A stretch of 24,161 nucleotides of DNA from Anaerolineaceae bacterium UBA4890 (GTDB lineage: Bacteria; Chloroflexota; Anaerolineae; Anaerolineales; Anaerolineaceae): the NCBI GenBank assembly GCA_002399085.1, contig DHCY01000043.1:1-24161 (forward strand). The letters are read 5' to 3'. The notes under the pieces were generated by a model. The model was not told the DNA's origin, ran no database searches, and saw only the letters and a list, made by a program, of their open reading frames with translations. Shown in pieces: positions 1 to 7,900 of this stretch (its first letter is position 1; every line of letters starts with the position of its first letter). The translations under genes and the position numbers were made by a program.

Positions 1-82
1 CTACAAGCTTTCGTATAAAGAGGGTAAAAAAAACGGATGGAGACAAGCCCCCTCCGTACGAATGATTCCGTGTTTTTTAATC

Positions 83-158
83 TGTCATTCTGAACGAAGT
101 GAAGAATCTTGCTGCAAATACCGCTAAGATCCTTCGCCAAAAGAAGCTCAGGATGACA
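83..158. repeat. Dispersed intergenic palindrome (TGTCATTCTGA...TCAGGATGACA)
   Basis: The segment begins TGTCATTCTGAACGAAG and ends GCTCAGGATGACA, so its ends are near-complementary. An AAGATCCTTCGC core lies inside. A related core and right end recur at 18991-19018 (AAGATCCTTCGC...CTCAGGATGACA) and a fragment at 19052-19062. It belongs to a very common bacterial intergenic repeat type with no coding content. Confidence 0.7.
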
Positions 159-165
159 TATTTAC

Positions 166-197
166 TGTCATTGCGAGCAGAACGTAGCAATTTGCCT
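166..197. repeat. Dispersed intergenic repeat fragment (TGTCATTGCGAGC type)
   Basis: TGTCATTGCGAGCAG followed by AACGTAGCAATTTGCC matches the familiar 'TGTCATTGCGAGC...GAAGCAATCT' class of dispersed intergenic repeat. It directly follows the related palindrome at 83-158. A shorter piece, CATTGCGAGCGCTGG, is seen near 23540. Confidence 0.5.
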
Positions 198-374
198 TTT
201 CATCAGCCAGCGCTCACTTAGTTTTACCAAAGACAAGGGGAGAAGATAATTAATCATTTACTATTGAGGTAAAAGTGAGGAATACAACTAATGCCATGTA
301 TAATTGTGAGTTAACAGGCATTACATGGTGGAATGTTTCGTTGTTTCCAATGAAGCAGAAAAAGAGTCAGTATA

Positions 375-1109
375 TTGGTTGAAAACGAAGTCTTAATCAA
401 AAGCAAAAAACGTGTCCAACAGCATGGCGAGGTGTTCACTCCCAAAGCTATTGTTGATGCAATGGTAACTCTTCCCGGTTTGGACGAGATAATCATCCAG
501 GCTCAGACCAGCGTTCTAGAGCCTGCTGCCGGCGAAGGTGCGTTCCTCATCAACATTCTCGAACGGCGGCTTTCACTGCTTTCCGCGCAGTTCCCCGACG
601 ATCTGGTCCGCTTCGAAAACTATGCGCTACTCGCAATTTCTTCTCTGTACGGTGTCGAATTGCTTGTTGACAACGTCAAAAAATGTGTCATTAATCTATT
701 TGTCATTTTTCACGATTTTTATAAGGAATTTTCTGGCAATTTTGATCAGCAGCCCAAGACTGACGTGGAAGAAAGCGCAAAAACAATCATCGCGGCAAAC
801 ATCGTCCAGGGTGATTTTTTGAAACGAACCACAAATGCCGATGCTCCTATCGTCTTTAGTGAATGGGCACCACTTCAACTGAAAAAAAACACAAAACACA
901 TCCAAGTGATCCGCACCGAATACACCCTGCAGGAAATCTTCCAGAAAATCAAACTTGAGCCAGGTTCCGTTTACATACCAGTTCCCAAAACAGAGCAGTT
1001 GAGCTTATTTGACAGCCACGAAGATTTACCAGTTGTGCCATTATATAGATATTTACCTACCAGGATCACCGAAGCTTACAAGGAAGAGAAGGAGGAAATT
1101 CCCGAATGA
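375..1109 (+). CDS. Small N6-adenine methyltransferase-like subunit of a restriction-modification module
   Basis: A 244-residue protein with the front half of an N6-adenine DNA methyltransferase. It shows GEVFTPK near residue 19, SAM-binding motif I (LEPAAGEGAF) near residue 57, then YGVELL and ANIVQGDFL, which fit the next strands of the Rossmann fold. No [DN]PP[YF] catalytic motif exists; the region after the GDF strand reads IVFSEWAPLQ. From memory of the family, similar ~240-residue proteins accompany large helicase-methylase proteins, so this is probably a conserved partner and not a broken gene. The start is TTG at 375 because an in-frame stop lies at 351; the upstream AAAAAGAG is a weak ribosome site. 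The stop overlaps the next ATG by 4 nt, so the two genes are coupled. Whether it binds SAM for a shared active site is inference. Confidence 0.75.
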   Translation: MVENEVLIKSKKRVQQHGEVFTPKAIVDAMVTLPGLDEIIIQAQTSVLEPAAGEGAFLINILERRLSLLSAQFPDDLVRFENYALLAISSLYGVELLVDNVKKCVINLFVIFHDFYKEFSGNFDQQPKTDVEESAKTIIAANIVQGDFLKRTTNADAPIVFSEWAPLQLKKNTKHIQVIRTEYTLQEIFQKIKLEPGSVYIPVPKTEQLSLFDSHEDLPVVPLYRYLPTRITEAYKEEKEEIPE

Positions 1110-4100
1110 GCAAAACCGACATCGCACCTTACCGACAGCTTGACCTAAAAATCTACGGCTATTATCTCCCCCAACTTGCCACGCACCAAGGCAGCGTTAA
1201 AGTTGGAGAAACCAATCACCAGGACGTCAAAAAACGCATCCAACAACAGACAGGCACAGTTGGCATTACACCAAGCCTGCTGTTCGTACGCAACGCCGTC
1301 AGGAACGATGGCCAGCTTTTTCATGATCGCGACCTCCACGCTTACTACCGACTTCGCGGTATCAAGCGCACCATTCTCAACGGTCAGGCTACAGAGTGGT
1401 ACTACTTCGGCGATGTGACTCTTGCTGAATCAATGACTGACGATTACATCAGCCTCGATTACGATGCTGTCCAGGTGAGCGACAAAGAGACAGATTACAT
1501 TCTGCGGGATGAGCAGGCTGAGGCTGTGGATGCAACCTATGAATACTGGCAAAATCCAATTTATGGCACTGAATTCCTCTGGAATGCCAAACCTCGTTTC
1601 GGAAAAACATTAACTACTTACGATTTTGCGCGCCGGATAAAAGCTAAAAACGTCCTGATCGTCACCAACCGCCCGGCTATTGCCAACTCATGGTATGACG
1701 ATTTTGAAAAGTTTATCGCCTGGCAGGAACCTGGCATGAAGTTCGTTTCCGAAACCAGCGCCTTGGAAGACAGATCCCCTATGTCACACCAAGATTATTT
1801 AGCATACGTATATTCTCACATTAACGATGGAACTAATCTTTGTTCGGTAAATTTTATATCTCTTCAAGATTTAAAAGGGGCAAAATTTGCCGACGGGTTA
1901 TATGACAAGCTTGAATGGGTGAAAGGAATGGATTGGGATTTGCTGGTAATCGATGAAGCCCATGAAGGGATCGATACCTTAAAGACTGACCGCGCTTTCG
2001 AAAATATTAATCGAAACTTCACTCTTCACCTTTCCGGAACGCCCTTTAAAGCACTCGCAAATCAAAAGTTTCACAGTGAGCAGATTTTCAACTGGTCCTA
2101 CCTGGATGAGCAAACCGCCAAACGCGAGTGGGACCTCAATGGAACTGACACCAACCCTTACGCTGCCCTTCCCACCCTCAGTCTCTTCACCTACCAGATG
2201 AGCAAAATGATTGAAGAGGAAGTTGCCAGGGGCATCGAGATCGAGGAAGACAAAGATGTTGATTACGCCTTCGACCTGAATGAATTTTTCAGCACCAAAG
2301 ACGATGGCACCTTTACCTATGAAAAAGATGTTATCCGTTTCCTGGATAATCTTTGCTCTGGCAAGTTCCCCTTTGCCGAAAACGAACACAAACAGGAACT
2401 CAAGCACACTTTCTGGCTGCTTCCGCGGGTTGCTTCGTGTAAAGCCATGGAGCAGCTGCTCAAAGCACACCCATTCTTTAAAGACTACGAGATCATCCTG
2501 GCAGCTGGCGATGGCATCAGCTTGCAAGACGACGAAGATATTGAAGAATTGGAACAATCCGCAACGAACGCCAAACGGAATACCCGAAGTTATGATCGCC
2601 TAAAAGAAGCTTTGGCAAAGTTTGATAAAACAATCACGCTTTCGGTGTCCCAACTGACTACCGGTGTGACGATCCCGGAGTGGACAGCAGTGCTGATGCT
2701 CAGCAATATCAAGTCGCCGGCGCTTTACTTCCAGGCAGCCTTTAGAGCACAGAACCCTTACGAATTCAAAAATCCAGAAACCGGCGAGTGGTACCGGAAA
2801 GAAAATTCTTATGTTTTCGACTTCGCACCCGACCGCACCCTAATACTGTTTGACGAATTTGCCAACAACCTTTCTGATGAAGGTCTCTCCAGCACCGTTG
2901 AGGAGCGCCAGGAAAACATCAGAGAGCTGATTAACTTCTTCCCGGTGATTGCTGAAGATGAAGACGGTTATATGACAGAGCTATCTCCTGAAGACGTGCT
3001 CACCTTCCCCAGCCGCATCAAGGCGCAGGAGGTGGTCAAGCGCGGCTTCATGTCCAACCTGCTCTTTGCCAACATCAGTGCCATATTCTCTGCACCAGCG
3101 GAACTAAAAGCCATCCTCGATAAGATTTCAATAGAAAAGAACAAACGACTGGGCGAAAAACGGGAAATTAAAGTAACCGATCCGATGCTGAATGATAAAG
3201 GTGAGGTCGAGGTAGACCCTGAAATCACCATCAGCACCACCAATGGCTTGTTCGGTGAACCAATATACAAGCAAGACGTGGTCGCCGCACTAGAGAAGGT
3301 CGCTGACATCACCAACCGCGTTGAGGCTGCCAAAAAAGTCGCGCGTGAAATGGTTGGAAAGCTGCAGGACGGTATTGAGAACACCCGTGGCGAGTTTGGC
3401 TTGACCAAGAAGGTGACACAGCAAAACACCAAAAAAACTGAACAGGTTTTGATTTCTAAAATTGAAGAAAACATGTATCAGCGCGACCAAAAAGAGCAAA
3501 TTGCCAGGGCTGAATATGAAGCCGAAATAAGTAAAGTGAAAACAATTCATGAAAAAGCCGCTGCAGAAGAACAATACCAGGTTAAAAAGCAGGAAATTCA
3601 AACGGAATTCGTTGCCGATGTAGAAAAGACCATCGAAGCGGTCACTCAGGAACTGGTTGAAACGCATCTGGTCAAGCGTGAAGAAAACAAGAAAAAAACC
3701 ACTGAAGACGATGTGCGCGATCATTTACGCGGTTTCGCTCGAACCATCCCTGCTTTCCTGATGGCTTACGGCAGCACTGAAACCACGCTGGCTAACTTTG
3801 ACCAGAAAATCGACCCGGACACCTTCCTGGAGCTGACCAGTATCACCCTGGACGAGTTCAGAAAGCTTCGCGATGGTTTTGATTATCCCGATGAAAAAGG
3901 CAAAATACAATCGTTCCCGGGTCTTTTCAATGAAGTGGTCTTCAATGCTTCTGTCACAGAATTTTTCAGGATCAAAGACAAATTAGCTGACTACCTGCAT
4001 ACCGACGACGAAGAAGACATTTTTGGTTATATTCCACCGCAAAAAACCAACCAGATCTTCACCCCGAAGCGCGTGGTGAAGATGATGGTGGATATGCTGG

Positions 4101-5407
4101 AACAGCATGACACACAAATTTTCAAGAGCAAAGAAACCACCTTCATCGACCTCTATGCCAAGAGCGGACTGTACCTGACCGAGGTGGTGAAGCGTTTGTT
4201 CCGAGGGCTGGAAGAAGAAATTCCAGATGAAGAAGAACGTATCAAGTGGATCCTGGAGAACCAGGTCTACGGTTGCGCCCCAAGCAATATTATCTACAAC
4301 ATGGTCAGAAACTATGTCTATGGCGGCTACCCCCAGGTTAGCAATACGAACCTGCTGGAGCTGGACCTCACCGAAGCCGCTAAAAAAGGCTTGCTTGAAT
4401 TAGAATTGCATGAAAGGTTGGATGAAAAAGTGAAATTTGATGTGATTATTGGGAATCCTCCTTATCAACTTAGCGACGGTGGTCAAGCTGCGAGTGCGAT
4501 ACCTTTGTACAACTTGTTTGTTAATGAGGCTAAAAATTTACATCCGCGATATCTATCAATGATTATCCCTGCACGTTGGTATGCTGGCGGAAAAGGTTTG
4601 TCCGATTTTAGGAAAGACACACTTTCAGACCGACGCATTTCCTTTCTTGTGGATTATGCAAATTCTGTAGATTTGTTCCCAGATGTGAATATTGCTGGAG
4701 GTGTTTGTTACTTCCTTTGGGAGAATGAAAAAAAAGATGGTGATTGTAGGGTCATAAATGCTAATAAAAACGGACAGTACTCAGAGGCAAATCGTCCACT
4801 TGGAGAATACGAAATTTTTGTTCGGGACAACGCCTCTGTAGAGATTATTAGAAAAATTAAGAAAATCGATAAAGTATTTCTGAGTGAAAGCGTTAAGTCG
4901 TATAGTTATTTTGCGGTACGAAGTTATGAGCGCGGGAAAAAGAATCAGACTTCTGGATCAGATGTAGTTCTATTGTCGAGTAACGGAAAGGGTTTCTACG
5001 ATCGAAATAAAATAACTGATCGTGAAGACATCTTAGAAAAGTACAAAGTCATAATCACGTATGCTATGTCAGGTGGAAACAAACCTACCTCTGATGGTAA
5101 CTACCAAATTGTCTCGTCATTGCAAGTTCTGCTTCCGAACGAGGTTTGTACAGAAACATATTTGGTTCTCGGTACATTTGATGATTTAGCGACTGCACTC
5201 AATATGTCCACTTACATATCGACAAAATTTTGCAGATTTTTAATGCTCCAAGCACTTACTTCAATTCATATCACCAAAGATAGTTTTCAATTTGTTCCTG
5301 CCCAAGATTTTTCAGAACCTTGGACTGATGAAGAACTTTACAAAAAATACCAATTTACAATTGAAGAAATAAAATTCATTGAATCCACGATTCGCCCAAT
5401 GGATTGA
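1106..5407 (+). CDS. GIY-YIG nuclease / SF2 helicase / Eco57I-type methyltransferase fusion (restriction enzyme)
   Basis: A 1433-residue single-polypeptide restriction-modification protein. Residues ~15-105 resemble a GIY-YIG/T5orf172 nuclease: IYGYYLP, VKVGET, DVKKRI, then DRDLHAYYRLRGI and TEWYYF. The helicase follows, with Walker A ending GKT (166-168), DEAH (283-286), SGTPF (310-314) and FRAQNP (546-551). Residues ~725-875 are highly charged and probably coiled coil. The methyltransferase part has IFTPK (~984), a degenerate motif I FIDLYAKSG (1013-1021) and NPPY (1117-1120). The last ~300 residues should recognise the target sequence. The layout parallels Type ISP enzymes such as LlaGI but with a different nuclease fold. 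AAGGAGGAAA precedes the ATG, which overlaps the previous stop. From about 4390 the DNA becomes clearly more AT-rich, which suggests an exchanged specificity domain. Domain calls rest on motifs only. Confidence 0.85.
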   Translation: MSKTDIAPYRQLDLKIYGYYLPQLATHQGSVKVGETNHQDVKKRIQQQTGTVGITPSLLFVRNAVRNDGQLFHDRDLHAYYRLRGIKRTILNGQATEWYYFGDVTLAESMTDDYISLDYDAVQVSDKETDYILRDEQAEAVDATYEYWQNPIYGTEFLWNAKPRFGKTLTTYDFARRIKAKNVLIVTNRPAIANSWYDDFEKFIAWQEPGMKFVSETSALEDRSPMSHQDYLAYVYSHINDGTNLCSVNFISLQDLKGAKFADGLYDKLEWVKGMDWDLLVIDEAHEGIDTLKTDRAFENINRNFTLHLSGTPFKALANQKFHSEQIFNWSYLDEQTAKREWDLNGTDTNPYAALPTLSLFTYQMSKMIEEEVARGIEIEEDKDVDYAFDLNEFFSTKDDGTFTYEKDVIRFLDNLCSGKFPFAENEHKQELKHTFWLLPRVASCKAMEQLLKAHPFFKDYEIILAAGDGISLQDDEDIEELEQSATNAKRNTRSYDRLKEALAKFDKTITLSVSQLTTGVTIPEWTAVLMLSNIKSPALYFQAAFRAQNPYEFKNPETGEWYRKENSYVFDFAPDRTLILFDEFANNLSDEGLSSTVEERQENIRELINFFPVIAEDEDGYMTELSPEDVLTFPSRIKAQEVVKRGFMSNLLFANISAIFSAPAELKAILDKISIEKNKRLGEKREIKVTDPMLNDKGEVEVDPEITISTTNGLFGEPIYKQDVVAALEKVADITNRVEAAKKVAREMVGKLQDGIENTRGEFGLTKKVTQQNTKKTEQVLISKIEENMYQRDQKEQIARAEYEAEISKVKTIHEKAAAEEQYQVKKQEIQTEFVADVEKTIEAVTQELVETHLVKREENKKKTTEDDVRDHLRGFARTIPAFLMAYGSTETTLANFDQKIDPDTFLELTSITLDEFRKLRDGFDYPDEKGKIQSFPGLFNEVVFNASVTEFFRIKDKLADYLHTDDEEDIFGYIPPQKTNQIFTPKRVVKMMVDMLEQHDTQIFKSKETTFIDLYAKSGLYLTEVVKRLFRGLEEEIPDEEERIKWILENQVYGCAPSNIIYNMVRNYVYGGYPQVSNTNLLELDLTEAAKKGLLELELHERLDEKVKFDVIIGNPPYQLSDGGQAASAIPLYNLFVNEAKNLHPRYLSMIIPARWYAGGKGLSDFRKDTLSDRRISFLVDYANSVDLFPDVNIAGGVCYFLWENEKKDGDCRVINANKNGQYSEANRPLGEYEIFVRDNASVEIIRKIKKIDKVFLSESVKSYSYFAVRSYERGKKNQTSGSDVVLLSSNGKGFYDRNKITDREDILEKYKVIITYAMSGGNKPTSDGNYQIVSSLQVLLPNEVCTETYLVLGTFDDLATALNMSTYISTKFCRFLMLQALTSIHITKDSFQFVPAQDFSEPWTDEELYKKYQFTIEEIKFIESTIRPMD

Positions 5408-5442
5408 TTTGTAATAAAATATAATATGCAAAATTCAAATAC

Positions 5443-5466
5443 GACGGGTGTTAAAATGAGCCCGTC
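5443..5466. terminator. Weak hairpin between convergent defence genes
   Basis: GACGGG (5443-5448) can pair with CCCGTC (5461-5466) around a 12-nt loop in the 99-nt gap between the convergent restriction gene and the GmrSD gene. No run of Ts follows on either strand, so intrinsic termination is uncertain. Confidence 0.3.
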
Positions 5467-5506
5467 ATATGCTCTTAGATTCATTGCTATTTGCTAAAAA
5501 GATTGA

Positions 5507-7609
5507 TCAATCAACAATATGTCCATTGCCCATCTGATGTTCAAATGATTGCCTTATCAAACTCATCACATAGGGGATATCGCTATAGTCCTTGACTCTG
5601 ACCTCGATCTCACCGTTCCCCCACCTGCCAATTTTTGAGACGTTTCGGCATTTTCCTTCCGGGTCGTAAATTTTTGCGAAGGGCATGTTAAGCGTCATAT
5701 ACAATGACTTCGATAACGGCGTGACATCAACAAAGTTAGTTTCAGCTTTATAAGCAATGTAAACCTTAAGAATTTCCTCGTAAACCACAGGATCAAGTGC
5801 TAATATTTCTTTCCTCAGGGCTTCAAACAAACCTCTTGTAGATCCACCGACAGCAAGAAAGCGAAAATTATCAAGTGAATAAGTAGTAACCGGTTTGGGT
5901 TTATCTTTATATTTCTGTAAGACCTCAGCAGGGATGTTAGGGTATGCCCAAACATCCACAGCCAGATCTGCCAAACGGTCTGCTCGCTCAATGATCGCAG
6001 CTTTATCCCATTTACTGACCTGGCCAAGACCTTGGTTTAGCCTCAAGGGGCTGAACAAAAAGCCTTCACCTGGTTTAATCTGTTTTTCACGGAAGGGCTT
6101 ATCACTGTATTCGGAGTTGTAACCAGTGAGGGTAAGATTGCCGAGCGTATGTAACATAGACTCATGTATTTCTTTCCAATCTGGTCCCAATTCTCGCTGC
6201 CATTCCTCAGAAAGATTTTCATTCTGGGGCATAATGTGTTCTATGGTGTAATTACCCACGTTGACGAGTTCTTTTTTGCCGTGGTTTTCCAACCTTCTCA
6301 ACCAATAACTGCGCCCTCTGAAGTTGTACAAATCACGGTGTTTTATCTCCCTCGCGAATTCTTCATCATTGGGAAACCGTCGGTAAGACGGCATCAGTTG
6401 ATAAAATGCAGCAATACTTTCAAGATATTCTCTCTTATCGATACTTTTAGTGAAGTTGGCAAAAGTCTTGTTAAGCGAATTGGGTGGAATGCCACAAACA
6501 GCTCTCCTGAATACATATGATTCCGTCATCCTTAGGATCTTCAGGAAATTGTCTTTGGATAAAATTCCTTTTTTATAATCGGCATATAGCTCCAACATCA
6601 ATGGATAGGCGGTATCAACAGTTAGCTCACGGAGGTCATGGAAAGCCAAGCTGAGTTCCGGGTCTCTCTCTTTGCCCAGTGCCATCGCTCCATAATATTC
6701 GGAATATTGGCAAAGATCATCAAGAACTTCTTCGATATCGTCAAACGGGTTCTCTGGTCCGGTGGCGAATTCCTTAAATGCCTTATAGACATCTCTGATC
6801 CGCGGAATTCTTCCGGTTCGTAATGTTAGATAGTGACGCATAAAGGCATCAAAATGCACTTCATAGGCTTCCTGTCCAAATCCCAACTCCATTGGTCGCC
6901 AGTATTCTTCGTAGAGATATGTTTGCCGATCTGGAACTTGGTCCATCAGCACGTAATTCCGAATCAAGTCCGCCTGGCTGAGCTCCTTGCCTGTTGAGTT
7001 CATGCTTTCAAATATCAATTGAGGGTTGTCTTCTTTTGATAAGGAGATGCTCACAATCATCAATTTTGCCAGACCATTGCAGAGGTAACGCAAATCTGAG
7101 TTCAAACCGGCAATTTTGTTCTTAAAGAAATCGAAAGCCGACTTTATCCGAATCGAGTGGTCAGCCGGAGGTTTCTTTTGTGTAACCAGATTGGTAAGGG
7201 TATCTTTGTCTGTTTGAGTTAAAAGTAACTTGTATTTTCTTTCTTCTTTTTCCAGGTGATTTACCAAGTAGTATGCCCGAATTTTTTCAGCAGAGAACCC
7301 ATCATATGGCTCTTCGTCCCCGACATGACGAGCTAAAGCTTCCAGCAGAAGAGATAGTGTCGTCAGGCGCTGTTGACCGTCAATAACCATGGCAGATTGA
7401 AAGACAATATCAGCTTTTTCGTGAAGGATGTAAACGATGGAGCCGATAAAATGTGATTTGATTTTCTCGTTTTTACCAGTCCTGATGATGTCATCCCAAA
7501 GTTGCTTTAGCTCTGCGTCCCCCCAGCTATAGGTTCTCTGAAAAATCGGTATTGTGAATTGGGTGGATTTCTTTAAGAACTCCAGAAGATTGGATTCTTC
7601 AGCATGCAT
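5507..7609 (-). CDS. GmrSD-type restriction protein (DUF262-DUF1524-DUF5655)
   Basis: A 700-residue protein of the DUF262/DUF1524 (GmrSD) family, known for NTP-dependent cleavage of modified phage DNA (Type IV restriction). Residues ~20-30 read IPIFQRTYSW and ~75-83 VIDGQQRLT, the DUF262 NTP-binding/hydrolysis signature. Residues ~455-465 read YTIEHIMPQN, the HNH-type motif of DUF1524, followed by LGNLTLTGYN. The last ~140 residues, with VDVTPLSKSLYMTLNMPF and GRWGNGEIEVRV, match the DUF5655 domain often found at the C-terminus of such proteins. A longer frame begins with TTG at 7642, but the ATG at 7609 is preceded by AAAGGAAG at good distance and is preferred. It converges with the restriction-modification pair, forming a small defence cluster. 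The actual target (glucosylated, phosphorothioated or other DNA) cannot be read from the sequence. Confidence 0.88.
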   Translation of the reverse strand: MHAEESNLLEFLKKSTQFTIPIFQRTYSWGDAELKQLWDDIIRTGKNEKIKSHFIGSIVYILHEKADIVFQSAMVIDGQQRLTTLSLLLEALARHVGDEEPYDGFSAEKIRAYYLVNHLEKEERKYKLLLTQTDKDTLTNLVTQKKPPADHSIRIKSAFDFFKNKIAGLNSDLRYLCNGLAKLMIVSISLSKEDNPQLIFESMNSTGKELSQADLIRNYVLMDQVPDRQTYLYEEYWRPMELGFGQEAYEVHFDAFMRHYLTLRTGRIPRIRDVYKAFKEFATGPENPFDDIEEVLDDLCQYSEYYGAMALGKERDPELSLAFHDLRELTVDTAYPLMLELYADYKKGILSKDNFLKILRMTESYVFRRAVCGIPPNSLNKTFANFTKSIDKREYLESIAAFYQLMPSYRRFPNDEEFAREIKHRDLYNFRGRSYWLRRLENHGKKELVNVGNYTIEHIMPQNENLSEEWQRELGPDWKEIHESMLHTLGNLTLTGYNSEYSDKPFREKQIKPGEGFLFSPLRLNQGLGQVSKWDKAAIIERADRLADLAVDVWAYPNIPAEVLQKYKDKPKPVTTYSLDNFRFLAVGGSTRGLFEALRKEILALDPVVYEEILKVYIAYKAETNFVDVTPLSKSLYMTLNMPFAKIYDPEGKCRNVSKIGRWGNGEIEVRVKDYSDIPYVMSLIRQSFEHQMGNGHIVD

Positions 7610-7649
7610 TCGATAAACTTCCTTTCCATAATAAATGATCAATAATGTA

Positions 7650-7760
7650 CTAATAAAGGGAAATCAAACAAGCGACACAAGCGGGCTGGTCAATGGAGAG
7701 AATGTTCCAGCGTTTTTGGAAGGCGATGGCACGAGTCTCGATTTCGGTCCAGGTGAGCAT
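7650..7760 (-). pseudogene. 5' remnant of a class I (MmeI-like) DNA methyltransferase
   Basis: An ATG at 7760 opens a 36-codon frame that starts MLTWTEIETRAIAFQKRWN. This closely resembles the usual opening of class I SAM-dependent DNA methyltransferases of the MmeI/Type IIL sort, whose members commonly begin 'LTWxEIxxRAxxFxxxW'. The remaining 17 residues (ILSIDQPACVACLISLY) do not look like that family, and the frame ends 41 nt before the GmrSD start on the same strand. The simplest reading is a deletion that removed nearly all of a methyltransferase gene once sited upstream of GmrSD. Seven-bp repeats begin 13 nt upstream of the ATG. The assignment rests on about 19 residues, so coincidence cannot be excluded. 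Confidence 0.5.
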
Positions 7761-7772
7761 GGTCGGATTATA

Positions 7773-7891
7773 GCAGGGAACAGGGAATAGGGAACAGGGA
7801 GCAGGGAACAGAGCTGTCACCCCCCTACCTCCCTCCGGGGAGGGGGTGGTAAGACCCTGAGCAGGGAACAGGGAGTTGGGAACAGGGAGCG
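7773..7891. repeat. Heptanucleotide repeat tract (GGGAACA family) with inserted GC-rich hairpin
   Basis: Tandem 7-bp units of the form CAGGGAA, TAGGGAA and CAGGGAG run from about 7773 to 7812 and again from 7860 to 7891. They are separated by a G/C-rich imperfect palindrome (CCCCCTACCTCCC ... GGGAGGGGGTGG). The same family recurs at 18907-18990. It resembles the short tandemly repeated repetitive sequences of cyanobacteria. The long minus-strand frame through it is an artefact of the repeat. Confidence 0.85.
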
Positions 7892-7900
7892 GCAAAAAGA

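Larger units (their letters stand above)
1..374. other. Intergenic leader region before the restriction operon
   Basis: No credible gene is visible in these 374 bases. The stretch holds two dispersed-repeat-like segments (83-158 and 166-197, listed separately). A weak inverted pair lies at 26-37 and 68-79 (A-run plus CGGA against TCCGTGTTTTTT) and could be the terminator of a gene to the left. A perfect TATAAT at 299-304 has no convincing -35 box and is the best candidate -10 for the restriction genes. Two tiny reading frames (ATG at 325, 23 codons; ATG at 350, 10 codons) run into the start region of the first gene and look incidental. Confidence 0.5.

Noticed and set aside
375..1109. Small methylase gene as a frameshifted 5' part of the large gene
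   Set aside because: Both proteins carry their own FTPK element and motif I region, the downstream start has a strong AAGGAGGAAA, and the ATGA overlap is typical of intact coupled genes.
2968..3910. Long minus-strand frames within the restriction gene
   Set aside because: They are antisense to the coiled-coil part of the large protein, have no ribosome sites and no recognisable domains.
7610..7642. TTG start for the GmrSD gene 11 codons upstream
   Set aside because: The region contains the AAAGGAAG ribosome site for the ATG at 7609 and the upstream residues do not match the family start.
7650..7895. 81-residue minus-strand protein
   Set aside because: Its first 45 residues are translated heptanucleotide repeats (LFP, PCS-like periodic text). 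Only the part from the ATG at 7760 resembles a gene remnant.
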